Source: Lichtheimia corymbifera B2541
Lineage: Eukaryota > Mucoromycota > Mucoromycetes > Mucorales > Lichtheimiaceae
DNA: 50,954 bases
Reading direction: 5' to 3'
NCBI GenBank assembly: GCA_000697475.1
Contig: JNEU01001158.1
Span: forward strand, 1-50,954
Positions 1-10,819 of the stretch are shown here, one piece after another. Each line of letters opens with the position of its first letter. Position 1 is the first letter of the stretch. Both the position numbers and the translations under genes were made by a program. The notes under the pieces were generated by a model. That model did not search any database. It saw only the letters and a list, made by a program, of their open reading frames with translations, and was not told the origin of the DNA.

Positions 1-1240
1 CAATCGGATCAAGGCAGTTGCAGCATTGATATGATGGGTTGAAGCAGGACAATCGTTCGCAGCAGTAATTGTACTTGAATGGGGCAACAGTTGAGAATGG
101 GAGGAAGAGGGAAGAGGACGGGAGTGGAAGAGCTGGAAATTTAATAGGTCAGGCACTGGAACACATATATTTGCACACTGTACATTGATCCATGATCTCG
201 AGATTGCACAACTTGAACCTCAAACCTGCACACAAGATACTCTTGGTCATGCTGATCAACTTTGTCTTAATAAAGAACCCACACTTCATTCAAAGATTTT
301 GAATGGGAGGGTAGAATGTGGGGTTTACTATAACCGACGGAAATTTGGAAAGCGCCGGATTTATTGAAATGCCATTTAATATGAATTGCCTTGGGATTGC
401 CCACCTTAGACTTGAAACTTGGTAAGAAGGTTCTCTGAGTCATGCTGATCAACTCCATTCATTTAAAAACCGCATACTTCATTATTATATTTTATGAATC
501 GGCCGGTCCAAATATAGGACGGACGGAGCGCAAGTAGGGTGCATAGTGCACACCCCCGCGATTGTCCACCTCCATCGTCAAACTTGTTCAGGGCCGTGGG
601 CTTCGACATGCTGATCAACTCCATTCATATTAAAGTCGCAGGCTTCATTGTGAGAAATAAAATGGGAGCGTCCGACCATAAGTGGACCGGATTATATGTA
701 AGGTGGATGGCCCATGACCTTGAGATTGCCCATTTCGAACCTGAAAGTTTCACACAAGATTCTCTTGGACATGCTGGTCAACTTTGTCATAATAAAGACC
801 TCACGCTTCATTTGAAAATCATGAATGGGAGGGTGTAATGAGTAATTGACTATGAAGGATGGAAATCCCGCACCCGTCCAAATTCATGAAATGTCATTTA
901 CTATGAATTCCCTTGGCATTCCCCATCTTGAACTTGAAACTTGGTCAGAAGGTTCTCTGAGACACGCTGATCAACTCTATTCATATTAAAATCGCACGCT
1001 TCATTATGAACATTTGAAATGGGAGCCTCCAATCGGGAACATAAGTAAGGTGGATGGTCGATGAACCCCCGACATTGCCCATGTGGACCTTCATTTTTGC
1101 ACACAAGGTTGTTTTAGCCGCTGCGAGCAATTTGTTCTAGTCATGACCCCATGTTTAATTGTAGATTTTTTGGGTTACAAGTGTCTTTATGTTTTCCTTA
1201 TGCTGTATGTGTGATGGAGCTGCCTCCTCCTTATGGATGG
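1..1240 (+). repeat. Degenerate tandem array of ~155-195 bp monomers
   Basis: At least six diverged head-to-tail monomers are visible. Each has a block like GATTGCCCA, then GAACCTGAAACTTTCACAC, then the core CATGCTGATCAAC, then CTTCATT. Cores start near 248, 441, 607, 770, 963 and (very decayed) 1118, so spacing alternates between about 160 and 193 bp. The last monomer continues into sequence resembling the outer end of the hairpin arm seen at 50500-50580. Positions 1-60 match about 49193-49255 in the same orientation. No intact protein is encoded. I do not recognise the family. Confidence 0.8.
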
Positions 1241-4200
1241 TGTCGAGGGCACTGTAAGCAAGGTGAAGAACTGATCAAAATGACAGGTGGTGATTAAACA
1301 CACATGCCCTTGACAGGTGGCTGCACGAGTGGGTGATGACAATGATGATTGCCTTTAGGAAGCTACCCAAGTAAGCACCAATCCAATAATAATGAACATG
1401 TGTCAAGGATGGAACGTGTATGGGCATATAATGGTGTCGATGTCACATTTGGATGTACCGGATCGAGCTGCATAAACCAAAGAGGATGCGCACACATATG
1501 CCTAATGCCCTTTTTATGCCACAGTAGCATACATTGGGAATGGTAACGCAGGTCCTGAAAATCAATAGAGTATCACTCTTTCATCACACTCTCTCTGTAC
1601 GTATCAGAATAATATGTTGTATGGTGTATGTGGGTATCTCTCATTTACAAGGCCGATATCAGAACCGCCTTTATTCCATAAAAGCTACGATGTTAATCTA
1701 CAAGCAACAAAGAAGGGAATAAACTATCAAAGTGCAAGTGGATAATAAACCATGCTTTCTTTTAGCTACTTGGCCGCCACCATGTTCCTGCCCTTGATCA
1801 TTATCATCGCTCATTATTTTCAGTAGTCCTCATCACCCTCGGCCTCGTCGCCACGTTCTCCCCAGAAAAGGCACACACGAAAAGAATGGATCTTGCATGC
1901 TTCCTTTTAGACGCCTACGGGATATCGGACTTGATCAAGCAGCATCATGTTGCTAACAAAAAGGTAAACCATGCTTGTTTGTGTCATTGTCGTTAGTGCC
2001 GTAATCATCCTCGATCCCCATCATAATCGTCACCCTGGTCTCTATGGATAAAATGCATGCACCTTCAATGAATCGGACTCATATTGGAAGGATGATGCTC
2101 ACTAAAAACCGCAGGGGGATGCAAGTATGGCAGGAATCACGCAGCCAAATCGCCATCCCGAGAAAGCACCGCACGATCCGCGCAAATCCAACTCGATCCA
2201 ACGACACCGTTTCCGTAATTGTCCAGACTCTTTCTTGTCATTCATTCTTTCTAACGAAGAAGAAGGATCCCTCGTCTTTCAATCCTCAAAGAGTAACCAC
2301 CAACATATTACGAGAAGGACCTGGCTTGTGCACTGACGGTGTCGAATGGCCAAAAGCACTGGCTGGCAACCGTATCCACGGGGATGATGTTGATGCCCAA
2401 AGTTGGATTGCCTGACCGAGAACCTATTCAATCCATTATTAGCATACATATGCAATAAACGCCTCTTTCACTTTCTTTGTTCACTACACTTGCCTTTTTC
2501 ATATGTACAAAGACTTCTGTTGCTGGTCACTTGGGAAACCGAAGATCACGATGCAGTGTAGTCGAGTCGAGTCAAATGCCAAATGCGCAAACGTCTTGCG
2601 ATCTAATGCTGTTGTCGGTAAAAGCTAACACGTTAATGAAACAAGTTCTCCTGCAACATTGGGAAGGAATGTACCTATTGACACCAAGCGTTGGAGTGGC
2701 AGAGCAACGAAGGGACAAGAGCGGTGATGATTCTCCGTGGTTACAACCACCCGCACTACACTCTTTCTACTGCACACACAGCACTAGCAAGATCCCCACA
2801 TGCATGATCATTATACCGTTGTCATATCTGAAGCTACCCTTTCACCCTTAATAAAAGGGCTCTTTTCATTTCATCCTTCAAGTCATCATCCTTATGTGTA
2901 GAGAGAAGAATACTTTTAAAGCATAGTTTACTGGATATCAAGTTGAAGGACTATTCAGCGCCATGCTTAATCCATCATGATTGTGATGGTCTCCAAGCTC
3001 GGTGTCTCCTGTTACTATTATTTGTATTAGCGAAGCGCTCTCCAGATTCGTCGGGACTTTTTACAAAGTGATATGTAAACAGAAGAAACGGCGGCGCTTA
3101 CTGCTGCAGGTGATCCGTGCACACATTTACACCTTCCCCATATAGCAATGGTTCAAGGTTACAAGAAGTGTGTCTTTATGCATGTCTTTTACCATGATCT
3201 CTTTAGCCGACGCAGTATAGAGAGAATAGTGACCGCTGTAACCCATATATGGTAGTTTGGACACAGCCCCAATTTCAGCCGCAGCAACCGCCCACAGCAA
3301 CGGCTATAGAAGAAGCGCCTTTTTCCTTTTCTTTTCTTTTCTTTTCTTCCCAACGTAGGTTCTGGCGCGTCAAGGCCTGACACCTGATTCGGGGGACTTA
3401 GTTGTAGGGGGGCTGCTTCTATTTCTCCTGGTCTTCAAAAAAGGTACAAGCGGTGTCCCCAGCACTGCACCTTGTCGACCTGGAATTGGTGCCCACAGGT
3501 AGAGGTGGGGATGGTTGAGCAGCGACCTTCTCGTGGTCATCCCTGTAAGTACTTGGCCTTTTGGGATCAAGGAAACCAACAGCTGCTTCTCTATAGTATT
3601 ACTATTAGTATCATCATAAATAAACTTTTCTTTTTCTAAATACACATGTTCTAAAACGCGCTGCCAGAGTAACACTTGACTGATCGTTGCTGTGATCTTG
3701 GTTGCCAAGGTGATAATTGACTGAACCTTGTGATCTAAAAGACAAGTTAGGCGAAGCTCGCATAGGTTGGATAATGAACAAGTGCTGTTATTGTGCACGT
3801 TCCTTGGCTGTAAATATGTTGCTTTGCGTCGTTGTTAACTCAAAACATGACTACCATGGCACCAAAAGATGCCGATGGTCACTTCACCCTTTTTCACAGC
3901 TTGAAAACCGTCATCATAATGAGAAATTAGGTAGCTTTATGGCATGAACTCGAATAAAAAAGCTCTTGTTGGAAAAATACATATCAAGCAATTCGATGAC
4001 CAGCTGGGTAAAGGGTACTCGCATGAATGAAACAGATAGATGACCCATTTCAGCTTATGAACACACCAAGACGTTCCCATGGTGCATCTCGTTGTCATCA
4101 GTATGAGCAAGTTCAACCTTTTATGTTCCACCTCTCCTTATCCCACACCCATTATCCTTCAGAGGAGTGTATAAAAAACAGAGCAGAATTATCCATATCC

Positions 4201-4264
4201 ATTACATAAACCAATCCAGTATATTGATTATCGTATAAAGTAGGAATGATAAATAGCAGGTATT
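1241..4264. other. Intergenic, no supportable gene
   Basis: Several ORFs of 60-142 codons occur, but none has a recognisable domain, coherent splice sites or fungal-type composition. A short stretch near 1752-1963 encodes hydrophobic residues after a strong start context (GCCGCCACCATG) and could be a decayed exon. The region next to the terminal repeat looks gene-poor. Confidence 0.5.
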
Positions 4265-5248
4265 CTAAGAGGATTTAAGTAGCATAGTGGTAGATGAATA
4301 ATCGTCTTCGTTCTTTGAGCCTTGTTGTTGTTGCATTCGAGCCAGTTCCAAATCGCCGAGTACTCTAGATTGTCGAGCGGAATCTTCCAATCTTCCCACA
4401 TAAATGAATTTTGCAACGACAGTAATCACGCGTAGACCAAAAGAGACAATGGATATGCACCCCACCACCATCAGCCAAAAGAGAGCCCATCCTTCCCTAT
4501 CAAGATTCGAGCACACGCGGCATTGGAAGGGTGCCTGGATGTCAATGGATGGAATATCCTCTTGAATCATAGTAGCCAGTTCACTCGTCATGTTTTGTGT
4601 CAAGTCTGTATGGCATTGATGGGACGCAGAATATATATTGAACGTCGTCGTCTGTGGGTTCTTGATTTGGAGTGCCACAATGTCCTCGGCATCGGAAGAC
4701 GATGAGCAATCGTATGCGCATGTTGTGTTGGTTGTGTCGGTGCAGCAAAGAGTGTGTTGTCGAGTACAGCGGTAGTTGTCGCGGATCGTGTTTGTCCAAT
4801 CGCGCACAATGAGGTTCATGGACCACAGAGTGTGATCCACCAGGGACATGTTGAGTCCGTCTTGGCAGTTGACGGTGATATTATACTTCAATTCGGGTAT
4901 AAAGGGGGTTGTATAAAAGACAAGGGTAGTGCCATCGTCCATGTTGGGTGTACATGAGAGAGGTTGTTGTGTATAGTTGAATGGATTCATGATTGAATAA
5001 GCAAATTTGGCAGAATATAAACGTTGTCCAATTGATAGTTGAGTGGCATTACATCGCTCAGCATCGTACGTCTTGTCATAAGTGCTGTAACATGACTCGT
5101 ATGTGCGATTGATAACGTAAGAAACAACCAGCGATACAACGACTATCAGAGCGTAAATGCATATCAACGCAATGCTCCATGATTTGCTGAATGGACTCGT
5201 ATTGTTATAGTGTAGTCGCCATATCGAATTATCAGCCGACGATGACAT
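4265..5248 (-). CDS. Orphan two-span, Cys-rich glycoprotein
   Basis: A single-exon gene for 327 residues with no introns. A short N-terminal tail is followed by a strong hydrophobic segment (about residues 24-46), then about 200 residues rich in Cys and carrying at least eight N-glycosylation sequons (NRT, NAT, NYT, NIT, NMS, NTT, NMT among them). A second hydrophobic segment (about 252-275) and a basic, Gln-rich cytosolic tail of about 45 residues follow. The topology suggests both ends in the cytosol and a disulfide-bonded lumenal or extracellular loop. I recognise no family. It is the last of five consecutive minus-strand genes, starting 209 bp downstream of the chromodomain gene. It is clearly coding, by composition and paired Cys spacing, but its function is unknown. 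Confidence 0.8.
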   Translation of the reverse strand: MSSSADNSIWRLHYNNTSPFSKSWSIALICIYALIVVVSLVVSYVINRTYESCYSTYDKTYDAERCNATQLSIGQRLYSAKFAYSIMNPFNYTQQPLSCTPNMDDGTTLVFYTTPFIPELKYNITVNCQDGLNMSLVDHTLWSMNLIVRDWTNTIRDNYRCTRQHTLCCTDTTNTTCAYDCSSSSDAEDIVALQIKNPQTTTFNIYSASHQCHTDLTQNMTSELATMIQEDIPSIDIQAPFQCRVCSNLDREGWALFWLMVVGCISIVSFGLRVITVVAKFIYVGRLEDSARQSRVLGDLELARMQQQQGSKNEDDYSSTTMLLKSS

Positions 5249-5457
5249 TACTCATCAAAAGGAAAGGAACCGGGGGGGGGAGAGAAAAGTAATGAAAGGC
5301 GGAAGAGAAGAGAAGGTTGACAGTCGCTTTCGGCGGCGGCGCGGTGTTCATCTTTTCATAAATCAGGCACTGTGTCACCACAGCCCGTTAAATACACTTT
5401 GGCTTAGTTTGTCCTCCACGTGCTTGTCCAACACATGCCAGATATGTACATTGCTCT

Positions 5458-8400
5458 TTATTGTTGCTGCTCATCGCTTGGTATCGGGTATATGCTATAC
5501 TTTTCGAGAATATCCGACGACTTGCAAAAGTCTATTACTGCGAATTCGGTGTTCGTCATAGAGCCAATATCATCAACCAACACAAAATTCTCCATTTGTG
5601 TGCAATAGGACCGCACAAGGTCTTCCATCAATCGGATCGTAGCATCGCTCGAGTCGTTTGGCAATGAGGACTGTCAAAAATAATTGATGTAAGCTAAAAG
5701 GCCTATTGTTCATGCGAGATGCTTACCTGTTCTCCATAATCTTGCACAAAGGTAATGTTGTGTTCAGTGGCGACTACCGCTAATTCAACCATTGCAGCCT
5801 CCATCCTAGGTAGAATAATGTGTATAAGAATCAAAGTGGAAATTCACACCATGCCAGACTTACTTTTGAGCGCTTGCAGCCCCTTTTGCATCATTCACCA
5901 TTTGATCAAGAACATCATACTTCAACACAAACGACCATTCACCAGTGGCAGAGACCCTGTTCAACTACGTTGCAAAGAAAGCAATTGTAAATCCATCGTG
6001 TCCACGGTATAACTTTGTATCATCCTTACTGTTGTCACGGCTTTTGCAATACGCTCGAGAATCTTGGGGTCCTCCATCATGTTGCGTATATCGGTTGTAA
6101 CAAAGCCGCCTATGTATAAGGGGAAACGGGCATCAGTAATGGATACACCAGAGAGCATTGCTGTACCTTACCGCAATAGCGTGGAAACAATTGCGCTGGG
6201 GGTAAAATCCGTTCATCGCTTATATCGCTGCTGCCGTATTCCCAGAATGTTGGAGGCCGAGGACCACGTTTCAACTTTAGTAGGTTCTTGCTTTTGAATT
6301 GGACGTCATTATGCCGATCAAACTACACATTTGTATATATATATATATATATAAGATGATGCCCGCAAATGGCTTTTAAGTAGCTTACCAAGATAATATG
6401 TTCTTTGTTTCTTGCAAGATTACTCTTGGATGCATATAAACGATGAGCGTGCCTTAATGATTCAGCCCAGCGGGAATCGCCATAAATGTCAACGCTGGTA
6501 AAGGGTGTGATCCTTTGTAACAACTATGTATGATGGTTCTTGTTAGCAATGTAGAATACGACTTTTTCAATAAAATACAATTTACCTGGGGTGGAAACTT
6601 GAGTGCGCTCGCCAATAAATGCCAGTCAAATGATTTCCTTGCTCTCTGGAATAACTGATCTCTTTGTAAAAGATCAAGATGCTTCTGTACCGGTGGCGGT
6701 TGTGCGGGCATTTGATCCAAATAAATAAGAAGCATGTTTGAAGAACTCCAACTTTCAAGCGAGAACAACTCTGCAATGTCCGCTGTATGGGGTAATACTG
6801 CCAAGATCTCCTCTTTGTGTTTGTCCAGTTGTATTAACCCTGCCTTTATACCCTTGTGAGGATCCATGTTCCGTCATCATCATCATCACCACCATAACCT
6901 GAAAATACATACCACACTATTCAGCTTGAGAAACTTGTGGAATTTGTCATACCGATATCGGGAAGTGGATTGTGGTTGAATATCGACGAGGTTCGGCACT
7001 CGATTTTCATAGAACCGTTTCAGGATGCTCAAACTGATCATTGCAGAGATCATCAGCTTTTTGTTGTCATTGTATTCCCTTTTTGCATTTCTTAGGAGCT
7101 CCCGTATACGAGATTTCTCAGGACATCGACCCGTAATCGAAGAAAGTCGTACTTCAACTGCAGTATCATCCGCTCTGCATATCGTGCCATGCCAGGAGAG
7201 TGGATCAGCGGGAGGAGGCAACATTTGGAGACCAGATGTGCTGCTGCTTGGCTGTCCCTGTTGTTGTTGTTGTGCAAGGCGAGGATCTCGTTGAGGCCGT
7301 GATGATTGCTGAGAAGGAAGAGCCCGCCTTTTGAGAGAAGGACTCGTAGATCCATGTCGTGTTGATTCGCTTGATGGTGCTATAAATAACGATATCAGAG
7401 ACGTTCTGTTGCATGATCAAGGTATGTTTGAACTTACTGCTGATTGGTCTAGTATATGATGCTTGTGGAATTGGTTGATTGCTGACTTTGCTGACCAATT
7501 CATCAAGAAAGCTGGGATTGGCGTGTTTAGGAGCTGTATGGATACAAAGATTAATTGCAATGTCAAATGGATAATGTAATAGATCTTACGAGCTGGTCGG
7601 TTAGGACGCTTGATGAATCCAATTCTTTCTTCTCGTGTAGGAGAGCTTTCTCTTGACAAAGGCCTCTAGAAAAAGATATCAAAATTAATACACGACAAAT
7701 GTTTGTAGGAAGGTGGAATATGTATTTACCTTTGCAGGTGTACTGGTCATTAATGAAGGTTTCTGAGGATGCGGTGTATTGGATGACGAGAGATTGGAAG
7801 GTTTTGAAGATGGAAGCTGAGTCTTTTGTGGTGTTGGGGATACTGGAGGCGTAGGTGTCTTGGGTCGGATTGGATTCATATATATACTCGGCTTTGTGGT
7901 TGGTTTTTGTGGATGTTTATGCTCGATGCTCGGTATGGGTTGACTCTTTATTGTTTCATTAGCTGTCTTTATGTATCCTTTGTTCGATGCTGAATGTTTT
8001 GTTGATGACTGGTTATTAGGTTGCTGTATGGTAGTTGCCTCATCTCCTTTCATTGATGACGGATTCCTTGTTGATGGCTGGCTATTAGATTGGTGGATAG
8101 TGGTCGTCTCATTTCCTTTCACTGTTGATGACTCGCTAATCGATTGCTGGATAGTGGCTGTCTCATTTCCTTTCATTGATGATGACGATTGACCATTAGA
8201 TTGCTGAATAGTGGTCGTCTCATCTCCTTTCATCGATGGCGGATTCTTTGTCGATTCAAGCTGGGTATTAGGTTGCTGTATAGTGGCTGGCTCATCTCCT
8301 TTCATCAATGATGGGTTCTTTGTTGATTCGAGCTCATTCGTTCGGATGATATCTGTTTGTAATTGTACATTGGGCGACATCGAAAGTGAGGAATGTTGCT

Positions 8401-9017
8401 GTTGTTGCTGAGTGGAAGAAGCTGCGTCCAAAGTATTTGCTGGTGCTTTATCCTTTGATTGCTTATCTTTATCAACAGAAGCCTTTTTCCTTGTCGACGA
8501 AGGTTTGCTTGATGCTTCCTTGCGAGCTCGCTTTGAATCATGCGCTGATATCTCTTCACTCGTTGTTTTCTCGGTCAATGTCTCTGCAACGGCGCGTTTG
8601 GCTGGCTGTGAGGTTGCTGGTTGAGTCGTAGATCGCCGGCGTTTCGAAGCTGAAGGAGATCGTTTACGAGATCGCGATTGGGCGGCGTGTTGAGCCAAAA
8701 ACTGTTCAAGGAGATCTGGGCAATTCAGGTTCTCTTCAGGTTCCCATGTATTCTCGCTAGTGATCTGTCAGTGCATTGTAGTCTTTTACCCCATTTGTTC
8801 AAATACATACTCTATTACAAAACCATGTTGAGTGGATCGGATCAGTAGTCTCATGTCTCTTTACATACCACCTATCGTCATAGTTCTTCCACTTGATGAG
8901 GAATAGTTTTTGTCCAGAGTCAAGAATCACCATATCCTTTATGCTTTCAACTTCGTAGAGCACGTCTTCTTCATAATAGCTGGCCGGAGACGCTGACGCT
9001 GACGCTGCCGGATTCAT
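5458..9017 (-). CDS. Chromodomain-SPOC-PIN-like protein, candidate Chp1 homologue
   Basis: Twelve exons (9017-8869, 8756-7730, 7665-7590, 7533-7438, 7379-6913, 6852-6586, 6523-6389, 6322-6172, 6109-6030, 5964-5864, 5805-5727, 5670-5458) give 946 residues in one frame. Residues about 19-70 form a chromodomain (YEVESIKD, LIKWKNYDD, then ENTWEPEENL across intron 1), which would read methylated histone H3. A disordered basic, Ser-rich linker with tandem MKGDETTTIQQ-like repeats (about 190-312) follows. Residues about 510-690 resemble a SPOC domain (SWHGTI, AVLPHTADIAELF). The C-terminal part (about 740-930) has a PIN-like pattern (GGFVTTDIRNM, WSFVLKYDVLDQM). This order and length match S. pombe Chp1 (960 residues) of the RITS complex. 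The chromodomain is certain, the SPOC fairly likely, the PIN an inference. An (AT)n tract lies in the intron at 6323-6388. Confidence 0.82.
6333..6353. repeat. (TA)n microsatellite in an intron
   Basis: A run of about ten TA dinucleotides lies inside intron 7 of the chromodomain gene, between the donor at 6388 and the acceptor at 6323. Confidence 0.9.
7970..8330 (-). repeat. Coding tandem repeats in chromodomain protein linker
   Basis: Six or so imperfect repeats of about 16-25 residues read as S-S-M-K-G-[DN]-E-T-T-T-I-Q-Q-[SP]-N with variable Asn/Ser/Thr/Lys spacers. At the DNA level the phrase CATCTCCTTTCAT recurs on the plus strand. They lie in the disordered linker between the chromodomain and the SPOC-like region. 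Confidence 0.85.
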
Positions 9018-9333
9018 GGTGTCTTAAGGAATGGGAAAAGAAAAAGAGAAAGCGTGTCGTCGCGTGCGAAATGACTTTGCGGTTTTAGACAACAAATTTC
9101 GAGATCAACAACAATGGAGGAATTATGCTACTGATGATAAAGCATACACTCTTTTGCCCAATGACTTAATGGGGGTCTATCAACTTTATAATAAAAACTA
9201 TGGGGGAGTGAAAACAATGGATGCGTTGAAGAGTATAGCTGTGATGCTCCTTATTATTGTGCATACAAAACACCAACACGGATAACAAAAAGTAGAGAGA
9301 CACGGATGATAATTTCATTATTAAATGGGTATC

Positions 9334-10202
9334 TTACAATATCAAGCACTTGGTTTTCTTTTCCTTCTTATTTTTACCCTTGGGACCAGGATTGAGACCT
9401 TCACGTTGAGCACGAATGATCTTGACCACTTGATAAAAGGAACGTTCAACATTGACACAGGTCTTTGCGGATGTCTCAATAAAATCACAAGCGAGCCGTC
9501 TTGCCATCATCATGCCTTCTTCTCGGGTGACTTCACGTTCAGTGACACGATCGCACTTGTTGCCAACAAGCATCATTGGGACGTTATCGATATCCTTGAC
9601 TCGAAAGATCTGCTCACGGAATCGTTCAATGCGTTCAAAGGTAGAGCGAGCTGTGATGGAATAAACGAGTAAAAAGCCTTCACCATCACGAATCCATTGG
9701 TCACGCAAAGCAGTGTATTCCTCTTTGATGATGATTAGTCTTCTGCAAACACGTGACCTATTATATCCAACCCTATCACTTACCCTGACCGGCCGTATCC
9801 AATACTTCAAGTACGCAGGGTTGATCATCAATGACGACTTGCTTTCGATAAGAATCTTCGATGGTGGGATCATATGTCTACAAAGGATCAACTTAATTGT
9901 CCATCCCTGGGCAAGATATCCAAGCTTGTGTTTCTTACCTCTACAATGTAAAAATGATGAGATCCATGCGTGCTGATTGTTTTCCCCTTTATGTAAGCTT
10001 ACCAACAAAATGATTCAAACAGAGCTTATAACGAATAAACATGTTAATCGCATAGACATTGGAGAGTGCTTGCTTATCTTACCTGGATGGTCAATGCAGT
10101 CTATGATAAAAGGTGTGAGTTGAAAACACGGAAAATAGAGGGATATTGCATTACCTTGCCAACACCACCGTCGCCAAGCACAACTAGCTTATAAAGCATC
10201 AT
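9334..10202 (-). CDS. Ras-family small GTPase
   Basis: Six exons (10202-10155, 10100-10083, 10024-10003, 9940-9939, 9877-9784, 9722-9334) encode 190 residues. The P-loop is GDGGVGKT, with Asp where Ras usually has Ala. The effector region [12 protein letters not shown], switch II DTAGQEEY (catalytic Gln kept), NKCD and ETSAK are all present. The tail is a Lys-rich stretch ending in the CAAX box CLIL; a final Leu predicts geranylgeranylation and plasma-membrane anchoring. QEEY and overall similarity favour Ras over Rap/Rsr1. Exons 2, 3 and 4 are very short (18, 22 and 2 nt); the 2-nt exon AG supplies the last two bases of the Glu codon before TYDP. A second in-frame ATG lies one codon downstream of the chosen start. 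Confidence 0.93.
9939..9940 (-). other. Probable 2-nt micro-exon of the Ras gene
   Basis: On the minus strand CATTGTAG, then AG, then GTAAGAAA places a two-base exon between a good acceptor and a good donor. The flanking introns are 62 and 61 nt, typical of this window. Skipping it would join GTT-G to ACATATGATCC, shifting frame with an immediate TGA. Including it gives the expected V-E-T-Y-D-P of the Ras effector region. Confidence 0.75.
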
Positions 10203-10819
10203 TTTTCCGGCTGCTGACTATCTAGTTTTGCTACTGCTGCAAGAAAAGTCGTAATCAATAAACCATTGGTCGTCAGGATGAAACAGAGACAGCATTCGGC
10301 ACAGATGAAAGAGTCCCCAATGCCTTTCGAGAGAGACCAAAAACTATTGCATTGAGATCCCTCCCCTTTTGTGTGAATGCCATATCTCGGTTGGAACGTA
10401 CCAGTCTTGTTGAAAATGTATGTTGTTGAATCCCACAAGTAGACGTATGGGTTATGGGTGGGTGAGTGTGAGTGTGAGTGTGCGTGTGCGTGTCTCGAAG
10501 GAAAGAGATAAAAAAAAAGAGAGCCCAGAACGTACAAAGACGCATGTTGATTTTTTTGGGATTACCAAGTCGTGCGTGTCGCGTTTTCTTTAGGCACCGA
10601 AAAGGAGTAACGTGAATCCTTTCTGGGAGAACAAGAACCAAGGAGAAGCTAGTTAAGCAGTAATAGTAGGCGTTTTCATCATTAAACACACTCCTTCTGA
10701 TCCCATGAACAGGAGGAAGAAGTAATTATGTATGTATTTACCCAATGATGGATACAAAAAGTGTTGAACGCATAAAGGGAGTACAAAGGAGGACAAGGGC
10801 AAGGAGTAGTTTTATGTAT
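10203..10819. promoter_or_regulatory. Ras gene upstream region with TG repeats
   Basis: This 617-bp gap separates the tetraspanin stop from the Ras start, so it should hold the Ras promoter and 5' leader and the tetraspanin 3' end. It contains a TG-rich tract (10461-10495) and an A-run near 10510. ORFs here are low-complexity readings of those tracts. No TATA box stands out. Confidence 0.45.

Noticed and set aside
2044..2415. 123-codon ORF in the left gap
   Set aside because: Composition is not protein-like, no domain or splice partners, and an overlapping frame of similar quality exists.
3370..3798. 142-codon minus-strand ORF
   Set aside because: No recognisable motif, no plausible neighbouring exons, and an A/G-rich tract interrupts the region.
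9031..9285. 84-codon plus-strand ORF between the chromodomain and Ras genes
   Set aside because: It occupies the likely promoter of the minus-strand chromodomain gene and has no domain content.
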